From DAOUKH01 sp034421515 (GTDB lineage Bacteria > Chloroflexota > Dehalococcoidia > SHYB01): a stretch of 45,444 bases of DNA. The stretch lies in contig DAOUKH010000006.1 in NCBI GenBank assembly GCA_034421515.1, positions 1 to 45,444 of the forward strand. Direction: 5' to 3'. Under the pieces are notes generated by a model, which saw nothing but the letters and a program-made list of their open reading frames with translations, was not told the origin of the DNA and did no database searches. The translations under genes were made by a program, and so were the position numbers. Every line of letters begins with the position of its first letter. The stretch's first letter is position 1. Below, in pieces: positions 1 through 6,696 of the stretch.

Positions 1-168
1 GTCAAGCGCCGCTTGAGAGAGATTGCGCGGCGCGCGCCGGTCGCCAAGGGATGGGATCTCGTCTTCATCGCGCGTCCGGCCGCCGCCGAGGCGACCTTTC
101 AGGCGATTGATGCCGCCGCGCGCCAGCTCCTGAAGCGCGGGAAGCTCTACGACCCGGACACCACATGA
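1..168 (+). CDS. rnpA: Ribonuclease P protein component, C-terminal part (5' end outside window)
   Basis: Protein subunit of RNase P, which helps the catalytic RNA trim 5' leaders from pre-tRNAs. Only the last 55 codons are present, in frame 1, ending in TGA at 166-168. The visible part begins VKRRLREIARRAP and continues KGWDLVFIARP, which matches the family's conserved basic helix (the RNR-type motif is NRVKRRLRE) and the following strand G-x-D-hydrophobic-V-x-I-A-R. The stop overlaps the ATG of yidD (ATGA at 165-168), which implies translational coupling. The rnpA-yidD-yidC-jag order is standard in bacteria and supports the call. Upstream rpmH and oriC would be expected just outside the window. 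Confidence 0.9.
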   Translation, partial: VKRRLREIARRAPVAKGWDLVFIARPAAAEATFQAIDAAARQLLKRGKLYDPDTT

Positions 169-374
169 AATCGATTGCGCTCTGGGGCATCAAGTTCTAC
201 CGCGCCGCCCTCTCGCCCTACTACCCTGGCGTGTGCCGCTACACCCCCACGTGCTCGCACTATGGGGAGGAGGCGATCACACGGCATGGCTTCATGCGAG
301 GGGGCTGGCTGGCGGTGCGCCGCCTCGCCCGCTGCGCTCCCTGGGGCGGCGCCGGGCCGGACCCCGTGCCCTGA
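165..374 (+). CDS. yidD: Membrane protein insertion efficiency factor YidD
   Basis: Small (69 aa) membrane-associated protein thought to assist YidC-dependent and Sec-dependent insertion of inner-membrane proteins. The family core is plain to see: an amphipathic N-terminal helix, then SPYYPGVCRYTPTCSHYGEEAI with its three conserved cysteines' neighbourhood, H-G at about residue 41, and the C-terminal RCAPWGGAGPDPVP (family consensus RC-x-PW-x-GG-x-DPVP). Length is typical (70-85 aa). The ATG overlaps the rnpA stop. The next gene, a lipoprotein, separates yidD from yidC, which in most genomes are adjacent or nearly so. Confidence 0.95.
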   Translation: MKSIALWGIKFYRAALSPYYPGVCRYTPTCSHYGEEAITRHGFMRGGWLAVRRLARCAPWGGAGPDPVP

Positions 375-386
375 GCCTCGAATGAT

Positions 387-395
387 TGCTATCGT
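387..395 (+). promoter_or_regulatory. Possible extended -10 element (TGCTATCGT)
   Basis: TGC followed by TATCGT, 18 bases before the ATG at 414. It resembles the recurrent TGCTAyAmT elements elsewhere in the window but with a weaker hexamer. No -35 box is visible. The predicted transcript would start near 402 and give a 10-15 base leader with no Shine-Dalgarno sequence. Weak on its own. Confidence 0.3.
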
Positions 396-413
396 GACTG
401 CGTTGCTACGCTG

Positions 414-1643
414 ATGACAAAACTGCACGCCGCCGCGCGGGCGGCGCTCCAAGGCCCGCGCGATGGGGGACGCCGGACGCGAGCCATGGGGTTCGCGGCC
501 TTGGCGCTGGCTACCCTGCTGCTCGTCTCCGCCTGCGCGGGGGGCGGCATCGCCAGGGAGAAGGGCTGGTCGGCCCCCGTCGTGCTGGACGGGATGCTCT
601 ACGTCGGCAACCGCGACGGGCAGGTCCTCGCCTTCGAGGCGGCCCGGCTGGACAACAGCTTCAGAACCGGAGCGCTGCCGGTCAACTTGGACGAGCCGGA
701 CTCGGCGGATCATCAGTCGGCGTTCAAGGGACGCTTCCAGGCGACCGACGACGAGAACGAGGACAGCCTCGGCTTCTACGCTTCGCCTCTGATCGTCGGC
801 GACAGCGTGATCATCGGGGGCCTGGACGGCAGGCTCTACGCGCTCTCCCGCGCGGACATCTCCGAACAGATCTGGCTTCCTGCATTCCGTACGAGGCCCG
901 CGGGCGCCGACTTCGAGCCCGACCAGGGCCGCATCTTCGGCACGGCCGTCGAGGCGGGCGACCGGGTCTTCGTGGCCGACGAGGAGGGCTACGTCTACGC
1001 GGTAGGCCTGGAGGACGGCGCCGAACTCTGGAAGCGCCTCACGGACGCCGAGCGCTTCTGGTCGGGGCCCGCCGCGGCCGACGGCGTGGTTTATGTCGGC
1101 GGTATGGACAAGTCGGTCTACGCGCTCAACGCCGGGAGCGGCGAGCTTATCTGGAAGTTCGACGACGCGGACGGGGCCTTCGTCTCGACGCCGCTGATCG
1201 TCGGGGACACGGTCTACATCGGCTCGCTGGACAACACGTTCTACGCGATAGACCGCGGCACGGGAGAGATGCGGCACCGCTTCGAGGGGACCGGCTGGTT
1301 CTGGAACGACGCGGTCCACGTGGACGGGACGATCTTCGTGGGTGACTTGGGCGGGGTGTTCTACGCGCTCGACGCCGATGACCTCTCGATGAAGTGGCGG
1401 GCTGAGCTCGCCGGCCCGGTGCGGTCGAAGGCGGCGGTCTACCAAGACAAGCTCTTCGTCGCGGCCCGGAATGGGAGGATTGCCACCCTGGACATCGATA
1501 CCGGGAACTCCGTCTCGCCACGGATTCCAGCAGAGGTGATCGAGAAGCGTGTGCTCGCCGACCTCGTGGTGGCGGATGGCGCGCTCTACGTCCGCGACGA
1601 TGATCAGCGTCTCCACCGCTTCGACCTGGACCGGGAATCGTAG
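414..1643 (+). CDS. PQQ-type beta-propeller lipoprotein (BamB-like fold)
   Basis: Predicted exported lipoprotein of 409 aa. The N-terminus is basic (RRTRA) and followed by a hydrophobic stretch ending in a lipobox LVSAC at about residues 37-41, so Cys41 would be lipidated. The rest is a series of PQQ-like propeller blades, recognisable by repeats such as VVYVGGMDKSVYALN, TVYIGSLDNTFYAID, TIFVGDLGGVFYALD and the recurring G-x-L/I-W-K strands. These form scaffolds like that of BamB. A second in-frame ATG at 486 would shorten the n-region and remove its positive charges, so I prefer 414. Neither start has a clear ribosome site. Its position between yidD and yidC suggests a role in envelope protein biogenesis, but this is inference only; Chloroflexota often lack a classical outer membrane, so it is unlikely to be a true BamB. 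Confidence 0.8.
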   Translation: MTKLHAAARAALQGPRDGGRRTRAMGFAALALATLLLVSACAGGGIAREKGWSAPVVLDGMLYVGNRDGQVLAFEAARLDNSFRTGALPVNLDEPDSADHQSAFKGRFQATDDENEDSLGFYASPLIVGDSVIIGGLDGRLYALSRADISEQIWLPAFRTRPAGADFEPDQGRIFGTAVEAGDRVFVADEEGYVYAVGLEDGAELWKRLTDAERFWSGPAAADGVVYVGGMDKSVYALNAGSGELIWKFDDADGAFVSTPLIVGDTVYIGSLDNTFYAIDRGTGEMRHRFEGTGWFWNDAVHVDGTIFVGDLGGVFYALDADDLSMKWRAELAGPVRSKAAVYQDKLFVAARNGRIATLDIDTGNSVSPRIPAEVIEKRVLADLVVADGALYVRDDDQRLHRFDLDRES

Positions 1644-1648
1644 CCGAT

Positions 1649-2728
1649 ATGGAAGTCATCAGCTTCATATGGAACGAAGGCCTGGTCAGGCCGTTGATGA
1701 ACGGTCTGGTCCTGTTCTACGGGCTGCTCTTCAGCAACCTCGGGCTTTCTATCCTGGCGCTCACCCTGGTGACGCGGATCATCCTCTATCCGCTCACGGT
1801 CAAGCAGCTGCGCTCGACGCGGAGGATGCAGGAGCTTCAGCCGCGGATGAAGGAGCTCCAGGAGAAGTACAAGAACGACAAGACGCGTCTGCAGCGCGAG
1901 CAGATGAAGATGTTCAAGGAAGCCGGCGTCAATCCGCTCGGTTGCCTGGGCCCCATCTTTCTGCAGCTTCCAATCTTCATCGCGCTGTTCTACGCCCTGC
2001 GCGACGTCTTGGCCGATACCCCTGAGAGTCTGGTGGGCCTGTCGCAGAAGCTCTACGACGGCCTCCCCTTCGCCGACGCGGCGGTGCCGCTCAACCACAG
2101 CTTCCTCGGCATGGAGCTCGGCGCGCTGGTCTCCGCGAATCCGGCGGGCTATGCCTTCATCCTGCCCCTGGTGGTGGGCGGGAGCACGTGGCTGGTGCAG
2201 AAGGCCACCATGACGCCCACCGCCGACCCGCAGCAGCAGTCCACGCAACGGATGCTGCAGTGGATGATGCCGATCATGCTCGGCTTCTTCACCCTGAGCT
2301 TCCCCGCCGGCCTGGCGGTCTACTGGATTGCCTCGAACCTCGTCAGCCTGGTGCTGCAGCTCCGCATGGCCGGCGGCCTTGGCGGCCTAGCACCGTCCAG
2401 TTCGCCCGCGCCTGCCCCGGCCGCGGTCGAAGGAAAGGTCGTGAGCGACGGCGCGGCATCGGACGGCGGGGAGGGCGTCGGCGGATTCTTGAAGAAGGTC
2501 TTCCTAGGAACTCAACCCGCTGCCGAACCGCAGGCGAAGGTCAGCGCCCCCGAGCCCGAGGATGGGCCCGAGGAGAGCGCGCCGCCCGCGAGTCCGGCGG
2601 CGGCGGAAAGGAGTGTGCGAGATGGCGGGAGTCGAAACGACGGGCAAAACCGTCGAGGAGGCCGTCCAAAAAGCACTCGACCAACTCGGCGTGGACCTCG
2701 ACGACGTCGAGGTCGACGTTCTCGATGA
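1649..2728 (+). CDS. yidC: Membrane protein insertase YidC/Oxa1 family
   Basis: Inserts and folds membrane proteins, alone or with SecYEG. The protein has 359 aa. It lacks the large periplasmic domain of proteobacterial YidC and so is the short SpoIIIJ/Oxa1 type. The first core helix NLGLSILALTLVTRIILYPLTV (about residues 30-50) carries the conserved Arg. It is followed by the cytosolic helical hairpin (QLRSTRRMQELQPRMKELQ onward), then GCLGPIFLQLPIFIALFYALR and two further membrane helices around residues 170-190 and 208-235. After residue 245 the protein is Pro/Ala/Glu-rich and then strongly basic (RRGGRPKSTRPTRRGPRRRR), like ribosome-binding YidC tails. The last 35 codons overlap the start of jag in another frame, which is unusual. 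Confidence 0.95.
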   Translation: MEVISFIWNEGLVRPLMNGLVLFYGLLFSNLGLSILALTLVTRIILYPLTVKQLRSTRRMQELQPRMKELQEKYKNDKTRLQREQMKMFKEAGVNPLGCLGPIFLQLPIFIALFYALRDVLADTPESLVGLSQKLYDGLPFADAAVPLNHSFLGMELGALVSANPAGYAFILPLVVGGSTWLVQKATMTPTADPQQQSTQRMLQWMMPIMLGFFTLSFPAGLAVYWIASNLVSLVLQLRMAGGLGGLAPSSSPAPAPAAVEGKVVSDGAASDGGEGVGGFLKKVFLGTQPAAEPQAKVSAPEPEDGPEESAPPASPAAAERSVRDGGSRNDGQNRRGGRPKSTRPTRRGPRRRRGRRSR

Positions 2729-3323
2729 GGGCCGCGGCGGCATTCTCGGAATCGGTTCCGCCGAAGCGAGGGTCCGGGTCGAGCTTCTCCACGGCGACGT
2801 CCTCGATCTCTCCAAGGAAACGCTAGAGACGCTGCTCTCCGGTATGGGCGTGGACGCAACGGTCGATCTGCCGCAGACGCCGCCGAAGACCGTGGAGGGG
2901 GAGACGCCGGGCCCCGCGTTTGACATTGACGGCGAAGACGCGGGACTCCTCATTGGGCGGCGCGGGGAGACGCTGAACGCCCTCCAGTTCATGCTCAACT
3001 TCCTGATGAGCCGGAAGGTCAAGACGCGGGTCAACGCCACCATCGACATCGAGGGCTACCGGGAACGGCGCTACGAGACGCTGCGGGCCATGGGAGCCCG
3101 GCTCGCCGAGCGGGCCGCCTCGACGGGGCGCACCTTCTCGATGGAGCCGATGCCCGCGCGCGAGCGCCGCATCGTGCATCTGGCGCTGTCCAAGCACCCT
3201 CGTGTGACGACCGAGAGCGTCGGCGAGGGGGACGCCCGCAAGGTGACCATCGTGCCGAAGCGGGGAGGAGGCGGGGGGCGCCGCCGCCCCCCGCGCGATC
3301 GGGTCCTCGACCCGATGGACTAG
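2622..3323 (+). CDS. jag: Jag/KhpB-like RNA-binding protein (Jag_N, KH and R3H domains)
   Basis: Cytoplasmic RNA-binding protein usually encoded just after yidC (SpoIIIJ-associated protein, KhpB/EloR family), linked in other bacteria to envelope growth and post-transcriptional control. I choose the ATG at 2622 (233 aa) because AAAGGAG at 2607-2613 sits 8 bases upstream and the Jag_N domain starts immediately (ETTGKTVEEAVQKALDQLGV, with the DVEVDVLDEGRGGILGIG motif). A KH domain follows at about residues 90-130 (DGEDAGLLIGRRGETLNALQ) and an R3H domain at about 160-215 (ARERRIVHLALSKHPRVTTES). The C-terminus is Gly/Arg-rich and its DNA can form two strong hairpins. The gene starts inside yidC, suggesting tight coupling. 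Confidence 0.93.
   Translation: MAGVETTGKTVEEAVQKALDQLGVDLDDVEVDVLDEGRGGILGIGSAEARVRVELLHGDVLDLSKETLETLLSGMGVDATVDLPQTPPKTVEGETPGPAFDIDGEDAGLLIGRRGETLNALQFMLNFLMSRKVKTRVNATIDIEGYRERRYETLRAMGARLAERAASTGRTFSMEPMPARERRIVHLALSKHPRVTTESVGEGDARKVTIVPKRGGGGGRRRPPRDRVLDPMD
3271..3316 (+). terminator. Two adjacent hairpins at the 3' end of jag (possible attenuator)
   Basis: A perfect 10-bp stem with a 4-base loop (3271-3294, arms GCGGGGGGCG and CGCCCCCCGC) is followed by a perfect 8-bp stem with a 3-base loop (3298-3316, arms ATCGGGTC and GACCCGAT). Both lie within the last codons of jag, just before ileS. There is no U-tract, so classical intrinsic termination is doubtful. An attenuating or mRNA-stabilising element between jag and ileS is possible, or simply a by-product of Gly/Arg/Pro codons. 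Confidence 0.35.
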
Positions 3324-3353
3324 CCCGCAAGGCCGAAGGTTGCGGAGTCAGGC

Positions 3354-6300
3354 ATGACACAACGAACGGCCGGCACGGCCCGGTTCAGTCCGGTGTCGAG
3401 CCGGGTCAGCTTTCCCGAAATCGAGGGGCGCATCCTCGAGTTCTGGAAGCGTGAGGACGTCTTCCGCAAGAGCGTCGAGCAGCGGGAGGGACGCCCTCGC
3501 TTCATCCTGTTCGAGGGGCCGCCGACCGCGAACGGGCGGCCCGGGATTCATCACGCGCTCTCCCGCGCGTTCAAGGACATCTTCCCGCGCTACAAGGCGA
3601 TGCGCGGCTACCACGCGCCCCGCAAAGGCGGCTGGGACACCCACGGCCTGCCCGTCGAGCTCGAAGTCGAGAAGGAGCTCGGCATCAGCTCGAAGCAGGA
3701 GATCGAAGCCTTCGGGGTCGAGGAGTTCAATCGGCGCTGCCGCGAGAGCGTCTTCCGCTACGTCAAGGACTGGGAGGAGCTCACCGAGCGCCTCGGCTTC
3801 TGGATCGACCTCGACACGGCCTACGTGCCCTATGAGAACGACTACATCGAGACGGCGTGGTGGGTGGTCAAACGGCTGTGGGATAGCGGCCTGGTCTATC
3901 AGGGCCGGCGGGTGGCCCCGCACTGCCCGCGCTGCGGCACGACCTTGAGCTCGCACGAAGTCGCGCTGGGATACAAGGACGACACCCCCGACCCGTCGAT
4001 CTACGTGAAGTTCGAGCTGTTGACCGAGACGGCCCCGGCGGCCCTGCGCGAACGCCTCGGCGGCGGCCCCGCCTATCTGTTGGCGTGGACGACGACGCCG
4101 TGGACGCTGCCGGGCAACTCCGGCCTCTGCGTCGCGCCCGGCGAGGACTACGTGCTGGTGCGGCTCGAAGAGTCGGGCGACCGGCTCATTCTGGCCGCGC
4201 CGCTGGCAGAGTCGGCCTTGACGGAGCCATTCGTCGAGGAGGCGCGTCTGTCCGGCGCCGAGCTTGCCGGCACTCGCTACCGTCCCCTGTTCGACCCCGT
4301 GAGCCGGGGCGTCGACGTCTTCGAGTTCGAGGGCGGTGGCTCCGCCGCCGTGCGTCCCGCCGCTGCGCCGGACGACCTCAGCTACCCCGTCATCACCGCC
4401 GACTTCGTCTCGATGGACGACGGGGCGGGCATCGTCCACACCGCGCCGCCGTTCGGCGAGGACGACTACCAGGCGGGGATGAAGAACGGGCTCCTCTTCG
4501 TCCAGCCGGTGACCTTGGGCGGCGAGTTCGTCGAGGGCTATCCGTGGTCGGGCAAGTTCGTCAAGAACGCCGACAACGCCATCATCGAGGACCTGAAGGC
4601 GCGCGGTCTGCTGTACCGGCGCGAGACGCTCAAGCACACCTATCCTTTCTGTTGGCGGTGCGATTCGCCGCTGCTCTACTACGCCAAAAGCTCGTGGTAT
4701 CTGAGGACGACGAGCGTCCGCGAACGCCTGCTCGACGCCAACGAGGAGATCAACTGGCGGCCTGAGCACATCAAGCACGGCCGCTTCGGCGAGTGGCTGC
4801 GAGGAAACGTCGACTGGGCGATCTCCCGCGAGCGCTTTTGGGGCACGCCGTGGCCGGTGTGGACCTGCGACTGCTGCGGCGAGGCCGAGGCTGTCGGCGG
4901 CCTGGACGACGTGCGCTCGAAGCCGGGCGTGCAGGGCGCCGGCGAGGGGCTCGACCTGCACCGGCCCTACGTCGACCGCATCACGTTCGATTGCGGGGCC
5001 TGTGACGGTGAGATGCGCCGCGTCCCCGACGTGATGGACGTCTGGTTCGATTCGGGGATCATGCCCTTCGCCCAGTGGCACTATCCCTTCGAGAACAAAG
5101 AGCTCATCGACGGCGGCTCGTGGTATCCCGCCGACTATATCTGCGAGGGCGTCGACCAGACGCGGGGCTGGTTCTACAGCCTCCACGCCGCCGCCACGCT
5201 GCTCGAAGCCGCGACCGAGCGCGACATCGAAGCGCCGAGCTTCCGCAACGTCATCTCGTTGGGGCACATTCTCGACGGGAAGGGCGAGAAGATGAGCAAG
5301 AGCAAGGGCAACGTCGTGGTGCCCGCCGACGTCATCGACGCCCACGGCGCCGACGCGCTTCGGTGGTATCTCTATGCCTCGGCTCCCGCAGGCAACAGCC
5401 GCCGCTTCTCCACCGACCTCGTCGCGGAGTCGGTGCGCACCTTCCTGCTGACGCTGTGGAACACCTACTCCTTCTTCGTCACCTACGCGAACATCGACGG
5501 CTTCGACCCCGCGAGTCCCCCGCCGCCGGTGAACGAGCGGCCCGAGCTCGACCGGTGGGCGCTGTCGAAACTCCAAACGCTCATCGACGACGTCACGCGG
5601 GCGCTGGACGACTTCGACGCGACGGGCGGCGCCCGCACGATTCAGGCGTTCGTGGACGACCTGTCGAACTGGTACGTGCGACGGAGCCGCCGCCGCTTCT
5701 GGAAGAGTGAGAACGACGCCGACAAGGACGCCGCCTACCACACGCTGTACCAGTGCTTGGAGACGGTGACGCGGCTGCTGGCGCCGTTCACGCCGTTCGT
5801 CGCCGAGGAGATGTACCAGAACCTGGTATGCCGGGGGCGGCCGGATGCGCCGCCGAGCGTGCATCTCACGGACTACCCGGCGGCCGACCCCTCCCTCGTC
5901 GACGAGGACCTAGCCGCGGCCAACGACCTTGTGATCCGCATCGTGAGCCTGGGCCGGGCGGCCCGGGCCAAGAGCCAGACGAAGGTGCGGCAGCCCCTGC
6001 AGGCCGCCGTCGTGGCGGCGCGCGGAAATGAGGCGCGGGCGGCGCTCGACCGTCTCGGCCATCACGCGCGGGAAGAGCTCAACGTCAAAGAGGTCCGCTT
6101 CGCCGAGGAGTCCGACCTGGTGTCCTACGAGGTCAAGGGCAATCCCGCCTCGCTCGGCCCGAAGCTGGGTAAGGAGATGGGCAAGGTCATGGGCGCCATC
6201 GCCCAGGCCGACGCCGCCGACCTGACGCAGCGGGCCCGCGCGGGCGCCACAATCGAGGTCGCGGGCCACGCCCTGGAGCGCGACGACCTCGACCTCCGGG

Positions 6301-6641
6301 TCAACGACCGCGAAGGCTACGCGACGGCCGGCGACCACGGCCTGATGGTGGCGGTGACGACGGAGATCACCCCGGCGCTCGCTGAGGAAGGCCTGGCGCG
6401 AGAGTTCGTGCACCGCATCCAAAACCTGCGCCGCGACGCCGGTTTCGACATCGCCGACCGCATCGTCACCTACTACCAGGGCTCCGACGACACCGCCACG
6501 GTCTTCGAGTCCCAGGGCGCGTACATCGCAACGGAGACGCTCTCGCAGCGCATCGAGCGGGCCGAGCCGCCTCCCGACGCCCACGCCGAGACCCAGCAGG
6601 TCGAGGGCCGCGACGTCACCCTCGGCGTCATGAGGGTGTAG
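3354..6641 (+). CDS. ileS: Isoleucine--tRNA ligase, type 2 (eukaryal-like)
   Basis: Charges tRNA-Ile with isoleucine and edits valine. The 1095 aa length and the first signature PPTANGRPGIHHALS (GIHH in place of HIGH) place it in the IleS2 group, which also contains eukaryotic cytosolic enzymes. The CP1 editing domain has TTTPWTLPGNSGLCV at about residues 245-260. The second signature is GEKMSKSKGN at about residues 643-652. A tRNA anticodon-binding domain with LSNWYVRRSRRRFWKS lies at about residues 770-790, and a C-terminal DUF5915-like extension continues to the end. It starts 30 bases after jag and has no T-box leader in this short gap. IleS2 enzymes are commonly insensitive to mupirocin; that is family knowledge and not shown by this sequence. 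Confidence 0.97.
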   Translation: MTQRTAGTARFSPVSSRVSFPEIEGRILEFWKREDVFRKSVEQREGRPRFILFEGPPTANGRPGIHHALSRAFKDIFPRYKAMRGYHAPRKGGWDTHGLPVELEVEKELGISSKQEIEAFGVEEFNRRCRESVFRYVKDWEELTERLGFWIDLDTAYVPYENDYIETAWWVVKRLWDSGLVYQGRRVAPHCPRCGTTLSSHEVALGYKDDTPDPSIYVKFELLTETAPAALRERLGGGPAYLLAWTTTPWTLPGNSGLCVAPGEDYVLVRLEESGDRLILAAPLAESALTEPFVEEARLSGAELAGTRYRPLFDPVSRGVDVFEFEGGGSAAVRPAAAPDDLSYPVITADFVSMDDGAGIVHTAPPFGEDDYQAGMKNGLLFVQPVTLGGEFVEGYPWSGKFVKNADNAIIEDLKARGLLYRRETLKHTYPFCWRCDSPLLYYAKSSWYLRTTSVRERLLDANEEINWRPEHIKHGRFGEWLRGNVDWAISRERFWGTPWPVWTCDCCGEAEAVGGLDDVRSKPGVQGAGEGLDLHRPYVDRITFDCGACDGEMRRVPDVMDVWFDSGIMPFAQWHYPFENKELIDGGSWYPADYICEGVDQTRGWFYSLHAAATLLEAATERDIEAPSFRNVISLGHILDGKGEKMSKSKGNVVVPADVIDAHGADALRWYLYASAPAGNSRRFSTDLVAESVRTFLLTLWNTYSFFVTYANIDGFDPASPPPPVNERPELDRWALSKLQTLIDDVTRALDDFDATGGARTIQAFVDDLSNWYVRRSRRRFWKSENDADKDAAYHTLYQCLETVTRLLAPFTPFVAEEMYQNLVCRGRPDAPPSVHLTDYPAADPSLVDEDLAAANDLVIRIVSLGRAARAKSQTKVRQPLQAAVVAARGNEARAALDRLGHHAREELNVKEVRFAEESDLVSYEVKGNPASLGPKLGKEMGKVMGAIAQADAADLTQRARAGATIEVAGHALERDDLDLRVNDREGYATAGDHGLMVAVTTEITPALAEEGLAREFVHRIQNLRRDAGFDIADRIVTYYQGSDDTATVFESQGAYIATETLSQRIERAEPPPDAHAETQQVEGRDVTLGVMRV

Positions 6642-6651
6642 GCCGCGCCGC

Positions 6652-6660
6652 TGCTATAAT
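6652..6660 (+). promoter_or_regulatory. Extended -10 promoter (TGCTATAAT) for polA
   Basis: TGC-TATAAT is a perfect extended -10 element in the short gap between the ileS stop and polA. No -35 hexamer is visible; the upstream DNA is GGCCGCGCCGC. The predicted start near 6667 gives a leader of about 30 bases before the GTG at 6697. It is one of the best matches to the recurrent element in this window. Confidence 0.65.
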
Positions 6661-6696
6661 CCGCGCAATTCCCCCCTTGGTTTGCGCGGAAGCGCC

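Noticed and set aside
404..412. Second TGCTAC-type box (TGCTACGCT) before the lipoprotein gene
   Set aside because: It ends 1 base before the ATG, too close to act as its -10.
147..1616. Minus-strand open frame opposite yidD and the lipoprotein
   Set aside because: Shadow of the propeller gene; the sense strand has a signal peptide and repeats.
3324..3353. T-box riboswitch before ileS
   Set aside because: Only 30 bases separate jag and ileS, too short for a T-box.
3348..5864. Long minus-strand open frame of over 800 codons opposite ileS
   Set aside because: It is antisense to a clear ileS; composition is the Arg/Val/Leu/Asp-rich shadow expected in high-GC DNA, with no recognisable domain.
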